Below, in pieces: positions 7,609 through 15,823 of a stretch of DNA of 44,267 bases (positions are counted from its first letter, which is position 1; each line of letters begins with the position of its first letter). Source of the DNA: a virus. Made by a program: the position numbers and the translations under genes. The notes under the pieces were generated by a model. That model worked only from the letters and a program-made list of their open reading frames with translations. It did not search any database and was not told the DNA's origin. The stretch covers positions 1 through 44,267 of the IMG/VR virus record IMGVR_UViG_3300037137_000402; one strand, given 5' to 3'.

Positions 7609-8550
7609 ATGCCAAGTGATGCAAGCGATCCGAAGATAGTAGAAAGATTAAAGAAGTTCCCACCCTACGATGAAACTGATAAAGAAGTTGAAAGTGAAGA
7701 TAGTAATACGGAGGTCTCACAAGAAGAACCTGAAACACCTGAAGTCCCAGAAACTCCAGAAGAGCCTCAAGAACCTGTGGAACAAGTTGAAGAAGCTCCT
7801 GAAGAAGTAAAGGAAGAAGTTAAGAGTAGAACCACAGAACAGTTTGACAAACTGGTAGATACTAACAAGCAATTAAAGGAAGAAGTTGTTAAAAGGCAGA
7901 ACATATTAGATAGTCTTATTCCCCCCACTCCACCGGTAGAAACTCCACAATGGCCCGCAAGTCCTACTACCAATGTTGCACCACCAGCCCAGCAGTTCCC
8001 GGGTCTATCTCAAAAGGAAGTAACTGAAACATTTAAAGGCTTAGTAGATGAGAATGGCTATGTTGATACAGGACTCCTCATAACAACCTTGAACGAATTA
8101 AAGGAACAGAATAGGTTAGCTCAGGAGAGAGCGCAGAAGGCAGAACAGCAAACTCAAGTCCAGGGTAGGCAGTTTGACGACTTCCAAAGGAATGCTATCA
8201 TGCGGGATGTACACAAGGAATACCCCACCCTTGATCCGGAGAATGAGAACTTTGATGAGAAGCTATGGAAGTATGTCAGGAATGAAGTCGTAGACCAGTG
8301 GCTAAATGGTAAACAAACCGATGTGATGGCCGCAGCGAAAGAAGGTGTCGAAACCTTATATGGTGCAACTATGAAGAAAGCTGAAAAAGAAAAGATAGAA
8401 CAAGCCGAAACCGCCAAGAAGAACATAAACGCTCTAGGAACAAGCCAACCAACCAAAAGGAATGAGTCAGAAATGGACGAACTCCGTCAAGGTATCCGCA
8501 AAGGCACAAAAGGTGCATTGGGTACATACCTCCGAGAGACAGGGAATTGA
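7609..8550 (+). CDS. Capsid scaffold protein, 313 aa
   Basis: The first 80 residues are extremely acidic and Pro/Glu-rich (EPETPEVPETPEEPQEPVEQ), followed by a coiled-coil stretch (LVDTNKQLKEEVVKRQ), a Pro-rich linker, a second helical region and a basic C-terminus (RQGIRKGTKGALGTYLRETG) that would bind the capsid protein. Position between portal and major capsid and the composition match scaffolding proteins of SU10- and P22-like phages. It should template procapsid assembly and then leave. The ATG is 7 bases after a TATAAT, implying leaderless translation. Confidence 0.8.
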   Translation: MPSDASDPKIVERLKKFPPYDETDKEVESEDSNTEVSQEEPETPEVPETPEEPQEPVEQVEEAPEEVKEEVKSRTTEQFDKLVDTNKQLKEEVVKRQNILDSLIPPTPPVETPQWPASPTTNVAPPAQQFPGLSQKEVTETFKGLVDENGYVDTGLLITTLNELKEQNRLAQERAQKAEQQTQVQGRQFDDFQRNAIMRDVHKEYPTLDPENENFDEKLWKYVRNEVVDQWLNGKQTDVMAAAKEGVETLYGATMKKAEKEKIEQAETAKKNINALGTSQPTKRNESEMDELRQGIRKGTKGALGTYLRETGN

Positions 8551-8576
8551 AAAGCCTCGGTGATCTCCTATAAACT
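8547..8576 (+). promoter_or_regulatory. Late-type promoter (TTGAAAAGCC) for the major capsid gene
   Basis: TTGAAA at 8547-8552, an 18-base spacer and TAAACT at 8571-8576, the same geometry as the leaderless late promoters. Here no start codon follows; a leader of about 105 bases with a strong ribosome binding site precedes the capsid ATG at 8687. TATAAA at 8569-8574 with a 16-base spacer is an alternative -10. Confidence 0.65.
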
Positions 8577-8580
8577 TCAA

Positions 8581-8640
8581 TTGTAAAGCAGTCTTATGCT
8601 CCGACTATAAAAGGGGCAATCCTATTATCAGTCTTTACGA
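8581..8640 (+). promoter_or_regulatory. 5'-terminal stem-loop in the capsid mRNA leader
   Basis: TTGTAAAG (8581-8588) can pair with CTTTACGA (8633-8640), 8 bp with one G-U, closing a 44-base loop that contains a second small AGTC/GACT pairing. The stem begins at the predicted transcription start. A stem at the very 5' end commonly protects mRNA from 5'-dependent decay. The GGGAGGAGAGAGGG ribosome binding region (8662-8678) lies outside the stem. Confidence 0.5.
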
Positions 8641-8686
8641 CACTAACAAATGTGTATAAAGATGGGAGGAGAGAGGGTGATTATAT

Positions 8687-9628
8687 ATGGCATTTAAAGG
8701 AACATACGATTTATCAGGTTACACGGTAACTAACGAAATGCGTGAGTCTCTTTTGGACATCATTCGTGATGTATCACCAAATGAGGATACTTACTTCATT
8801 TCTAACTTGGCTAAGGGGCCAGTCGCAACACAACGACTTCATGAGTGGAACATCTACCATGAAGCACGAGCAACAGCCGTAGGAGGCATTGCAGAAGGTG
8901 CGGAAACAAGTTACAGTGATCTCCAAACGGAAGTACGGTCTAATAACACGACCGCTATTCTCGCTGAATCCGTCAAACTCTCACGTACCAAAGCATCTAT
9001 TGCAATGATTACGGGTGAGGATGCGATGGGTAAGGAGAAAGAGAGAGCTTTGAGGAGACTTAAGAGCAAGATGGAGTTTGCAATCGTTAACGGAGTATAT
9101 GCGGCAGGTGCATCAGGCACAGCACGACAATTGGCTGGTATTGACGCTTGTGTTACAACAAACGTTTCCAATCATTCGTCTGCGGTGTCCTTCACCGAAA
9201 CCGTACTCAACGGAATGGTTCAGAACTCATGGGATGCAGTCGGAGCGAATTATGTTGCTGACGTACTAGCAGTTCCAGTAGTTCTTAAGAGGAGAATCGC
9301 AAGTTTTGGTACAAATCTTACTCGCAATGTTAATGCAGCTGATAAGCGATTAACACAAGAGGTCAGGGTCTATGACTCTGAAGTAGGCAAGACCGTCATG
9401 GTCATTGCTCACAAGGATATACACAAAGCGGCAGGAACATTAACAGCCCTTCTTGTAAGGGAAGATATGTTCGAGCTTTCATTCTTAGTCAACTCTGGTG
9501 AGCCTCACTGGGAGGAAAGAGCTAAGAGTGGCGATACGGAGCAAGGTACATACATCACTGAGTTTACTTTGGTCAGCTTTGATGAGCAGGCCTCGGTTAA
9601 ACAGACAGGATTTCTTACTGAGTTATAA
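8687..9628 (+). CDS. Major capsid protein, SU10-like (DUF5309 family)
   Basis: This 313-residue protein has the layout of SU10-type HK97-fold capsid proteins: an N-terminal LLDIIRDVSPNEDTYFIS arm, EWNIYHEARATA in the E-loop region, the KSKMEFAIVNG spine helix (about residue 125) with a following GTARQLAGID segment, and a C-terminal domain ending in beta strands. It follows the scaffold gene, as expected. A strong purine-rich Shine-Dalgarno lies upstream, unlike the leaderless neighbours, which fits the need for the highest expression. A rho-independent terminator follows 22 bases after the stop. Confidence 0.88.
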   Translation: MAFKGTYDLSGYTVTNEMRESLLDIIRDVSPNEDTYFISNLAKGPVATQRLHEWNIYHEARATAVGGIAEGAETSYSDLQTEVRSNNTTAILAESVKLSRTKASIAMITGEDAMGKEKERALRRLKSKMEFAIVNGVYAAGASGTARQLAGIDACVTTNVSNHSSAVSFTETVLNGMVQNSWDAVGANYVADVLAVPVVLKRRIASFGTNLTRNVNAADKRLTQEVRVYDSEVGKTVMVIAHKDIHKAAGTLTALLVREDMFELSFLVNSGEPHWEERAKSGDTEQGTYITEFTLVSFDEQASVKQTGFLTEL

Positions 9629-9650
9629 CTAATTCAGTAGTACCAGAAAT

Positions 9651-9678
9651 AAAGCCCGCTTGATAAACGGGCTTTTTT
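9651..9678 (+). terminator. Rho-independent terminator after the capsid gene
   Basis: AAAGCCCG (9651-9658) pairs perfectly with CGGGCTTT (9668-9675) around a 9-base loop and is followed by a T-run. It ends the scaffold/capsid transcript and sits just before the next promoter. Confidence 0.9.
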
Positions 9679-9694
9679 CTTGGCATAAAAGATG

Positions 9695-9700
9695 TATAAT
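9695..9700 (+). promoter_or_regulatory. -10 element (TGTATAAT) for the gene at 9708, leaderless
   Basis: TATAAT preceded directly by TG, followed by 7 bases and ATG at 9708. It lies immediately after the capsid terminator, so it starts a new transcription unit that covers the first glycosyltransferase cassette. No -35 is evident. Confidence 0.6.
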
Positions 9701-9707
9701 TATCCTA

Positions 9708-10154
9708 ATGCCGATCCACGATAAAGTAATAGGCCTCGCAGATAAAAAACCCCGTAGAGAATTCAAGTTTAATGGAGAAACTTACTCAGTAATCGCCCCA
9801 GAAGCAATCCAAGTATCTCAATGGTTAGTTGATGTATGGATTAGATTAGGAAGACCCCCGACCCCATTTGGAAGTAATGGTATAAAGATGATGGATGTGA
9901 TTATAGCTGCGTGGGAAGACCTGTATCCAGTTGATTCAAGAATATGGTACAACGAGAGGAGAGATCACATAAAGGCTGAACTGGACATAACCGAGCAAGT
10001 ACATAGACATACGGGTAGGAGTCTAGCTTCCTTTCCTTATCCCATCTTCCAAATGATGAAAGTGGTGTTTAAGGAATTCAAACCAGCCGAAAGAAAGAAT
10101 TGTATTAAAATGGTAAGGAAGTGGCCCATGTTCAAAATGGTTAAGAGCGTATGA
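9708..10154 (+). CDS. Hypothetical head-region protein, 148 aa
   Basis: The protein begins MPIHDKVIGLADKKPRREF; an in-frame upstream ATG at 9660 lies within the terminator hairpin and before the -10, so 9708 is the start. It has a basic C-terminus (FKEFKPAERKNCIKMVRKW) and no recognised domain. Position after the major capsid gene suggests a minor head or connector role, but it opens the operon of glycosyltransferases, so it could equally serve those. Its stop overlaps the next start (ATGA). Confidence 0.65.
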   Translation: MPIHDKVIGLADKKPRREFKFNGETYSVIAPEAIQVSQWLVDVWIRLGRPPTPFGSNGIKMMDVIIAAWEDLYPVDSRIWYNERRDHIKAELDITEQVHRHTGRSLASFPYPIFQMMKVVFKEFKPAERKNCIKMVRKWPMFKMVKSV

Positions 10155-11929
10155 TTTTATCTTGGTGCATCATAATTGGTAGTGATAAAGAGCTAGATAG
10201 CTTAATTGGTGCGGTTGATTCGGTGATTGATGCAGTTGATGAGATGATAATCACCGCCAACGGCAAAGGGGTTAAAGGGATAGAGAACTTCTGCAAGACC
10301 GAGCCGAAAATTAAATACTTCTACCATCCCTGGACTAAAGACTTTGGAGAACAAAGAAACTTCTGTGCTTCTAAGGTAAGACCGGATGCAGACTTCTATG
10401 GTTGGATGGATGCTGATGATGTTGTAGTTGGTGTGCCGCTTCTTAGGAAATATGCTACTGATGCCAAACGCTTAGGATTCAGCGAGGTATTCTTTACCTA
10501 CTGGTATGGTTGTTCGTTTACCGGTGAGCCTTCATTCGACACAATGAAAGACGTAGAGATAACCCAGATGAGGGAGCGACTCCTTAGACCTGGCTCATAT
10601 ACTTGGAAGAAAAGAATTCACGAAACCCCTATCCCTGTTGAGAATGCCGACCTTACTTACTCGCAGGTTAAATACTCCGAGGACAATCCTATTGCGTGGC
10701 TTCACTTGGGCGGGGATAGACAGACTGATGAAGTAAAGATGAACGCAAGGATGGAGAGAAATCAAGAATTACTGGAACTAGAACTAGCCGATGAGAGAAA
10801 GGTTGGTGAGGCCGACCCAAGAACCCTACTTTACCTGATGAAGATATATGCCGAGAAAGATGAACCGGAGTTACTAACTAAAAACCTAGAGATGGGGAAT
10901 GAGTACCTGATTAAGTCGGGGTGGGATGCGGAACGTGGGGTGTGCTGTGCCTTGATGGGGCGTAGTTTAGGGAAGTTAGGGAGGGAGCAAGAATCAAAAG
11001 ACTTCCTATTTAAATCAATCAAGGAATATCCATATGATCCTCTTCTCTATCTCTACCTATCAAGAGCGTGTTTTAATCTCAAACAATATCGTGAGATGAA
11101 ACACTGGTTAGAAGTCGCACTTCAACTCGATCCATCCACAAGCTTTGCCGATATGAATAACGTCCTAGAAATGAAAGCGTTGAGTTCAGAACTTTTAATG
11201 CAGTATTACTTCCAATCCGAAAGGAATGTCAGAAAGGCCTATAAGTCAATGCAACTTTTGTATAAGGAACTTCCGACCCAAGATAACGAAGAAAGACTTA
11301 ACTATCTTGAGGCACTTAAAGATTTAGACATAGCAAGCGAGAATGCACATAAACTCATGCTCTATTACGAGGACTTAAATGACTCAGGAGGTGTAGTGAG
11401 AGTTTATGAGTCCATGCCAAAGAACATGAAGACACTACCGTTCGCAAATCATATGTATAACAAGCACAAAGAGCCCAAAGTGTGGGGAAGTGATGAAATA
11501 TGCTACTACGCCTCGTATGGCCAGAAACACTTTGAGGAGTGGACACCTAAATCGCTTGAAAAAGGCTTGGGCGGAAGTGAAACAGCAGTTATCCGGCTGG
11601 CTCAGGAGTGGGCGAAGAAAGGTTACAAAGTTACTGTCTACAACGACTGTGGGGTAAACGAGGGCGAGTATGATGGCGTAACTTACTTAAACTACTTCAA
11701 GTTCAATCCCAGAGATTCATTTAATATCTTCATCTGTTGGAGAAGTAATCTGTGGGCGGGCAGGATAAAGGCCAAGAAGTTTATAATTGATCTACATGAT
11801 CTATTCTCCGACACCGAGTTCATTCACTACGAGAGATACGACAAACTATCCGTTAAGAGTAAGTTCCATAGAAGTCTGGCAAAGAAGGTTCCTGATAATA
11901 AGGTACAAATAATATCAAATGGCATCTAA
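10151..11929 (+). CDS. Multi-domain glycosyltransferase: GT2 + TPR + N-terminal half of a GT4
   Basis: Residues 1 to about 200 are a GT-A glycosyltransferase of family 2, with WMDADD (metal-binding DxD at 87-90) and the F-x-EQRNF segment. Residues about 230-430 are helical repeats of TPR type (KSIKEYPYDPLLYLYLSRA). From about 455 there is an N-terminal GT-B domain with the GGSETAVIRLAQEWAKKG motif of GT4 enzymes, ending KVQIISNGI and then stop. GT4 enzymes normally continue into a C-terminal domain; here that domain is the start of the next gene. The protein probably adds sugars to a phage or host surface target. Confidence 0.82.
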   Translation: MILSWCIIIGSDKELDSLIGAVDSVIDAVDEMIITANGKGVKGIENFCKTEPKIKYFYHPWTKDFGEQRNFCASKVRPDADFYGWMDADDVVVGVPLLRKYATDAKRLGFSEVFFTYWYGCSFTGEPSFDTMKDVEITQMRERLLRPGSYTWKKRIHETPIPVENADLTYSQVKYSEDNPIAWLHLGGDRQTDEVKMNARMERNQELLELELADERKVGEADPRTLLYLMKIYAEKDEPELLTKNLEMGNEYLIKSGWDAERGVCCALMGRSLGKLGREQESKDFLFKSIKEYPYDPLLYLYLSRACFNLKQYREMKHWLEVALQLDPSTSFADMNNVLEMKALSSELLMQYYFQSERNVRKAYKSMQLLYKELPTQDNEERLNYLEALKDLDIASENAHKLMLYYEDLNDSGGVVRVYESMPKNMKTLPFANHMYNKHKEPKVWGSDEICYYASYGQKHFEEWTPKSLEKGLGGSETAVIRLAQEWAKKGYKVTVYNDCGVNEGEYDGVTYLNYFKFNPRDSFNIFICWRSNLWAGRIKAKKFIIDLHDLFSDTEFIHYERYDKLSVKSKFHRSLAKKVPDNKVQIISNGI

Positions 11930-13481
11930 ACAACATAAACTATTCTGGGCGAGTTCCTATGATAGGGGTTTAAACTACCTTCTCTTTATGTGGCCTGACA
12001 TAATTCAGATGTATCCTGATGCAGAGTTGCATATTTGCTATGGTTGGGACGCTTTTTTGAAGTTCTTTTCCAATAATGCCGAGAGGATGAGTTGGAAAAC
12101 CTCAATGGATAAGTTGATGAACCAGAAAGGTATAACCCATCATGGGAGATTGGGTAAAAAAGAGTTGGCAAAGGTGCGAAAGTCATGTGGAATATGGGCT
12201 TATCCTACCAACTTCCAAGAAATCAACTGTATAACTGCGTTGGATTGTCAATTTGATGGTGTTGTGCCCGTTACAATGGACTATGGAGCCCTACAAGAGA
12301 CCGTAGGAGCCGGTATTAAGGTAAAAGGCGACATAAAAGACGTAAATACTCAAAAAGAATATCTAAATGCCCTATTAAAACTAATGGGAAACAAGAAATA
12401 TTGGGAAAGTTTGGTTAAAGATGGTAAAAAGTTCGCCAAAGACTTCACTTGGGACAAAATTGCGGGCAAATGGATTGAATTCTTCGAAAAACCTATAGAG
12501 AAGCCATTGGTCTCGGTCATTACTCCCACCATCAGAGAGGGGTGGTGGCGTTTGATGGCCGAGAACCTGGCTAAACAAACATATAAGAACTTTGAATGGA
12601 TCATTATTGACGATCACAAGGAAGATAGGGCCAAATTAGCCAAGAAATACGCTGTAAAATATGACCTTGATATTAGATATCAAAGAGGAGACAAGGTTAT
12701 GGGGTTATATAACAGACGTTGCGGACTTGTGAGAGCAAATAATATGGGGTGGGAGATAGCGGATGGCGAATTACTTGTATGGTTACAAGATTTTATACTA
12801 ATTCCCGATAATGGGATAGAACAGTTGGTAGACGTTCACCGTTATAACCCCGATGCCTTAATTGCCCCCGCAGATATTTACTATGATGTTAAAGCACCCG
12901 ACATGGGTAACAAAGAGGACTGGTGGCCCAATGATCCTCAAATGTTAGGTAAAGAAAGTTGGAGGAATGCCCGTGTGCAGAATGCTGGGATACGAGAATC
13001 AGAGAATCCTTATGATTATGAGGCTAATTATGGTGCTATTCCTAGAAAGATACTAGAAGACCTAAATGGCTGGTGGGAGTTTCAGGATGATGGATTTGGC
13101 TTTGATAATACAGACATTGCCTTTAGGGCACTACAAAGAGGCTATCGCATCATTGTAGATGATACGAATATCGCCAAGTGTATAAATCTTTGGCAATCTA
13201 TTGGCAATACTCCTCAAAATGTTGTGAATAGGGAGTTAATTCACAACGATCCTAGATATAGATGGCTTGTAAAACAAACAATGAGTGGAAAACTTCCCCT
13301 CATTCGTGATGAAATAATAGATGAGAGTATTCATTTGTTATTTGAAGTCCCGAAGGGCATTAAGTACGAAGAAGCAGCCAACTGGACTAAAGATAATGCA
13401 GATGAAATAGTGAGGGGGTGGGGAGATTATGCCATACCGAAGCGAGAAACAAAGAAAGTTCATGCACGCAAGACATCCTGA
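11919..13481 (+). CDS. Multi-domain glycosyltransferase: C-terminal half of GT4 + GT2
   Basis: Residues 1 to about 185 read like a GT4 C-terminal domain (KLFWASSYDRGLNYLLFMWP, then ELHICYGW, then GIWAYPTNFQEINCITALD with the usual E-x-x-C/G contact). Residues about 190-500 are a GT2 domain (VSVITPTIREGWW, IDDHKEDRAK, RANNMGWEIADGELLVWLQDD-like segment, WEFQDDGFGFDN). The ATG lies within the last codons of the preceding gene in the +1 frame (ATGGCATCTAA), so the GT4 is split exactly between its two domains, with coupled translation likely. The two polypeptides probably associate. Confidence 0.82.
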   Translation: MASKQHKLFWASSYDRGLNYLLFMWPDIIQMYPDAELHICYGWDAFLKFFSNNAERMSWKTSMDKLMNQKGITHHGRLGKKELAKVRKSCGIWAYPTNFQEINCITALDCQFDGVVPVTMDYGALQETVGAGIKVKGDIKDVNTQKEYLNALLKLMGNKKYWESLVKDGKKFAKDFTWDKIAGKWIEFFEKPIEKPLVSVITPTIREGWWRLMAENLAKQTYKNFEWIIIDDHKEDRAKLAKKYAVKYDLDIRYQRGDKVMGLYNRRCGLVRANNMGWEIADGELLVWLQDFILIPDNGIEQLVDVHRYNPDALIAPADIYYDVKAPDMGNKEDWWPNDPQMLGKESWRNARVQNAGIRESENPYDYEANYGAIPRKILEDLNGWWEFQDDGFGFDNTDIAFRALQRGYRIIVDDTNIAKCINLWQSIGNTPQNVVNRELIHNDPRYRWLVKQTMSGKLPLIRDEIIDESIHLLFEVPKGIKYEEAANWTKDNADEIVRGWGDYAIPKRETKKVHARKTS

Positions 13482-13539
13482 AATAGCTAGGCGTTGGGAC
13501 AAAAAGTACGGGGGAAAGATTAAAAAGAAAAAGAAATGA
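13462..13539 (+). CDS. Small basic peptide, 25 aa
   Basis: The frame encodes HARHPEIARRWDKKYGG followed by a Lys-rich tail. Its start lies inside the end of the glycosyltransferase gene and its TGA overlaps the ATG of the next gene, a chain of overlaps that supports translation. It resembles short basic phage peptides with an H-P-x-I-A-x-x-W core, but no function is known. Confidence 0.5.
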   Translation: MHARHPEIARRWDKKYGGKIKKKKK

Positions 13540-13949
13540 ATATAATTACACTAGGTACCTTCGACACTTTGCACGCCGGACATATCAAGTTGTTAAAGTT
13601 TTGCCGTGAATTGGGGGAAACGGTCATCGGATTAAATACTGATGTTTTTGTTAAGAAGTATAAAGGCAAACCACCAATAATGAGTTATGAAGAAAGAAAG
13701 ACAATCCTCAATGAACTTGATTATAAAGTTGTCCCCAATGACCAAAAGGACGGGAACATAAAGAAAGTATTACTTGAACACAAAATAGATTTAATAGTTG
13801 TTGGTAGCGATTGGGCAGTTAAAGATTACGTTGGACAAATAGGGGTGGATTGGAATTGGTTAGAGGAACACAATATAGGTATTTGTTATTATCCGAGGAC
13901 TTTAGACATGAGTACAACTAAGATTAAGGAAAGGATTAAACGTGAATAA
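13536..13949 (+). CDS. Nucleotidyltransferase of the TagD/RfaE cytidylyltransferase type
   Basis: The 137-residue protein has the HxGH signature (H13-A-G-H16 in GTFDTLHAGHIKLL) and the C-terminal ST-T-KIKER segment (about residues 127-134) that contacts the triphosphate. Length matches glycerol-3-phosphate cytidylyltransferase. It should join CTP (or ATP) to a phosphorylated alcohol or heptose to make an activated precursor. In context it supplies the glycosyltransferase cassette, for instance with CDP-glycerol or an activated sugar. The exact substrate cannot be read. Confidence 0.88.
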   Translation: MNIITLGTFDTLHAGHIKLLKFCRELGETVIGLNTDVFVKKYKGKPPIMSYEERKTILNELDYKVVPNDQKDGNIKKVLLEHKIDLIVVGSDWAVKDYVGQIGVDWNWLEEHNIGICYYPRTLDMSTTKIKERIKRE

Positions 13950-14508
13950 GGTAGTGGTTGCTATACCATACTGGGAATCAGACCCGGGTAAGCGTCAGAT
14001 TCTCTTTGACTGTACATCTTCACTTAAAGGGTACGATTCATTGGTTGTACTGTGCGGAAAACAGGCAAGTCTTCCGATAGCTTGGAATATGTGTTTAGAG
14101 ATGGCATTTGGTATGGACGCTGATTACTGTGTTCTCTCAAATGACGACATTATCTTAGATAGAGGCTTAATATCTGATCTGTGCATTCCTAACACCGTGG
14201 TTTCCCCCCTAGTCAATGGCGGAGTGTTCAAGAAGTTCCACGCACATATATTTAGCTTACCGAGAAACATATACGAGAAGATAGGTAAGTTTGATGAAGA
14301 CTATCAACTTTACTGGGCCGATACCGATTACTGTAAGAGATTGGTAGATGCGGGCGTGCCAGTTGAGACAAACGAGAAGGTGAACATTCTCCATCCCGAA
14401 CCAGCACGAACACTTAAGTTCTATGCAGGGCTTACAATGACCGATGATGAAGCGACTTTTGTTAAGAAGTGGGGTAAGACATATTTTGATCCGAGTATGG
14501 GTAGATAA
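13942..14508 (+). CDS. GT2-like glycosyltransferase, 188 aa
   Basis: A short GT-A protein: VVVAIPYWES at the N-terminus, SNDD (residues 66-69) in place of the metal-binding DxD, and GKFDEDYQLYWADTDYCKRL (about 115-134), the acceptor-side ED-like motif of rhamnosyltransferase-type GT2 enzymes. At 188 residues it is a minimal catalytic domain. It overlaps the cytidylyltransferase by 8 bases and the next gene by one base, so it belongs to the same operon. Confidence 0.8.
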   Translation: MNKVVVAIPYWESDPGKRQILFDCTSSLKGYDSLVVLCGKQASLPIAWNMCLEMAFGMDADYCVLSNDDIILDRGLISDLCIPNTVVSPLVNGGVFKKFHAHIFSLPRNIYEKIGKFDEDYQLYWADTDYCKRLVDAGVPVETNEKVNILHPEPARTLKFYAGLTMTDDEATFVKKWGKTYFDPSMGR

Positions 14509-15152
14509 TGCGTACACTTTATAGGGCGTGTCCCTTCAATTCCAGTAATAGGCCACCAATATTCGAGGAGGACAAAATCAAACTCCTAGAGATATGTTTG
14601 GAGTCCTTCATTCAAGCTAAACCGAAAGAGATTACATTCTTACTAGACAGGATGCCGGAAGAGCAATGGAAGATGTTTAGTAAATATGGAGATATTGTGG
14701 ATTGTTCCGGTTTAGGCAATGTTGGTACGTTTCACAAGCAAATAGAAATGGGTCGAATGTACGGCAAAGTTTTCTTCTGCGAGGATGACTACTACTGGCG
14801 ACCCGATACATTCCCTTTATTGGAAAAGGCTGTGGATACTTTTGATTTTGTTTCGCCTTACGATCACCCTAGTCACTATGTTGACGATCCGAGATTCGAA
14901 AGGAAGTACGAAGTTCAGTTGATAGATAACATAGCCTACAGGGAATGTCCCTCAAATACACTAACTTTCGCCACAAGTGATAGTCCTTTACAAGATACAT
15001 GGACAAAGATGATGACCTTTGGAATAGCCGACCATCCCATGTTTGAGGCACTCAGGCAAGATGGGTACAAAATAGTTTGTCCGACCTATTCTTTTGCTAC
15101 GCATATGGTAAATGGACTTCTAGCTCCTAATGTTGATTGGCACTTCATTTGA
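14508..15152 (+). CDS. Putative glycosyltransferase, 214 aa
   Basis: The protein carries FCEDDYYWRPD (about residues 89-99), a likely metal-binding acidic motif after a strand, and a C-terminal SFATHMVNG segment. The overall pattern is a GT-A-like fold but more divergent than its neighbours. It is the last gene of the first glycan cassette and its end overlaps the next late promoter (the -35 begins at 15149). Confidence 0.6.
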   Translation: MRTLYRACPFNSSNRPPIFEEDKIKLLEICLESFIQAKPKEITFLLDRMPEEQWKMFSKYGDIVDCSGLGNVGTFHKQIEMGRMYGKVFFCEDDYYWRPDTFPLLEKAVDTFDFVSPYDHPSHYVDDPRFERKYEVQLIDNIAYRECPSNTLTFATSDSPLQDTWTKMMTFGIADHPMFEALRQDGYKIVCPTYSFATHMVNGLLAPNVDWHFI

Positions 15153-15178
15153 AAACCCTATCATAATACTTGTATTGT
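15149..15178 (+). promoter_or_regulatory. Late-type promoter (TTGAAAACCC class), leaderless
   Basis: TTGAAA at 15149-15154, an 18-base spacer starting ACCCTA, TATTGT at 15173-15178, then TAGTTA and ATG at 15185. The TAGTTA-ATG junction is identical to that of the promoter at 18992. Confidence 0.8.
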
Positions 15179-15184
15179 TAGTTA

Positions 15185-15817
15185 ATGACACTACAACAAA
15201 TCCTCTTGGATTCTGCGGCAACTCTAGACTTGGAGGCAAAACTTCCAACGGGGAGTGAATTAACCCTGAGAATCAACTATGCAAATCAGGCGACTGAAGA
15301 TGCGGCGGCAACGGCACAATTTAGTGAGTTCAAGCAGGAGTATCAATTAGGAATAACTACATTGGTTACACTTCCACTTCCTTCCAACTTCAGAGAGTTC
15401 TACCAGAATCCTCAAGTTCTCTATGGAGGTGCGTGGGTAGAGATACCTGAGATTGAGGCCGAGGATAAGTATGCCGAATCTAGTGGGGGATATTGGTGTT
15501 ATGTACTAGGTAATAGATCATCTGGGTATAATGTCGTCTTTAATGGACTAACTTCAGGAATGAGTCTCTCAATCGTTTATCAGAGGTATCCGTCAGGAAT
15601 GGTCACCTTGACTGATGTGTGTGAGTTACCCGATCCGACTTTCGTAACTAAGAAGATAGAAAGCTATGTCTTATATTCAAGAGGGGATGATAAGTTCCAA
15701 GTAGCCGAAGCAAGAGCTAACAATATTCTTCTAAACATGGTTGGTAGGGAGATGAAAGGCTCTGGAGGTTCAGGACGAGATACTAAGACAAAGTTTAAAA
15801 ACCCATTAGGGGATTAA
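15185..15817 (+). CDS. Head-tail connector / tail adaptor-like protein, 210 aa
   Basis: The N-terminal part is helical (LTLRINYANQATEDAAATAQ), the middle is beta-rich (WVEIPEIEAEDKYAESSGGY, then SIVYQRYP), and the C-terminal part is helical and ends in a Gly/Lys-rich tail. This is the general plan of podovirus head-completion or adaptor proteins bound below the portal. It is encoded directly before a beta-propeller-like tail protein, in line with that role. Assignment rests mainly on gene order and size. Confidence 0.6.
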   Translation: MTLQQILLDSAATLDLEAKLPTGSELTLRINYANQATEDAAATAQFSEFKQEYQLGITTLVTLPLPSNFREFYQNPQVLYGGAWVEIPEIEAEDKYAESSGGYWCYVLGNRSSGYNVVFNGLTSGMSLSIVYQRYPSGMVTLTDVCELPDPTFVTKKIESYVLYSRGDDKFQVAEARANNILLNMVGREMKGSGGSGRDTKTKFKNPLGD

Positions 15818-15823
15818 AATGAA

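Noticed and set aside
11915-11932. Programmed +1 frameshift joining the two glycosyltransferase genes
   Set aside because: The ATC-TAA site is not a good slippery sequence for tRNA re-pairing in the +1 frame, and an overlapping ATG offers a simpler coupled restart. Kept only as a question in the findings.
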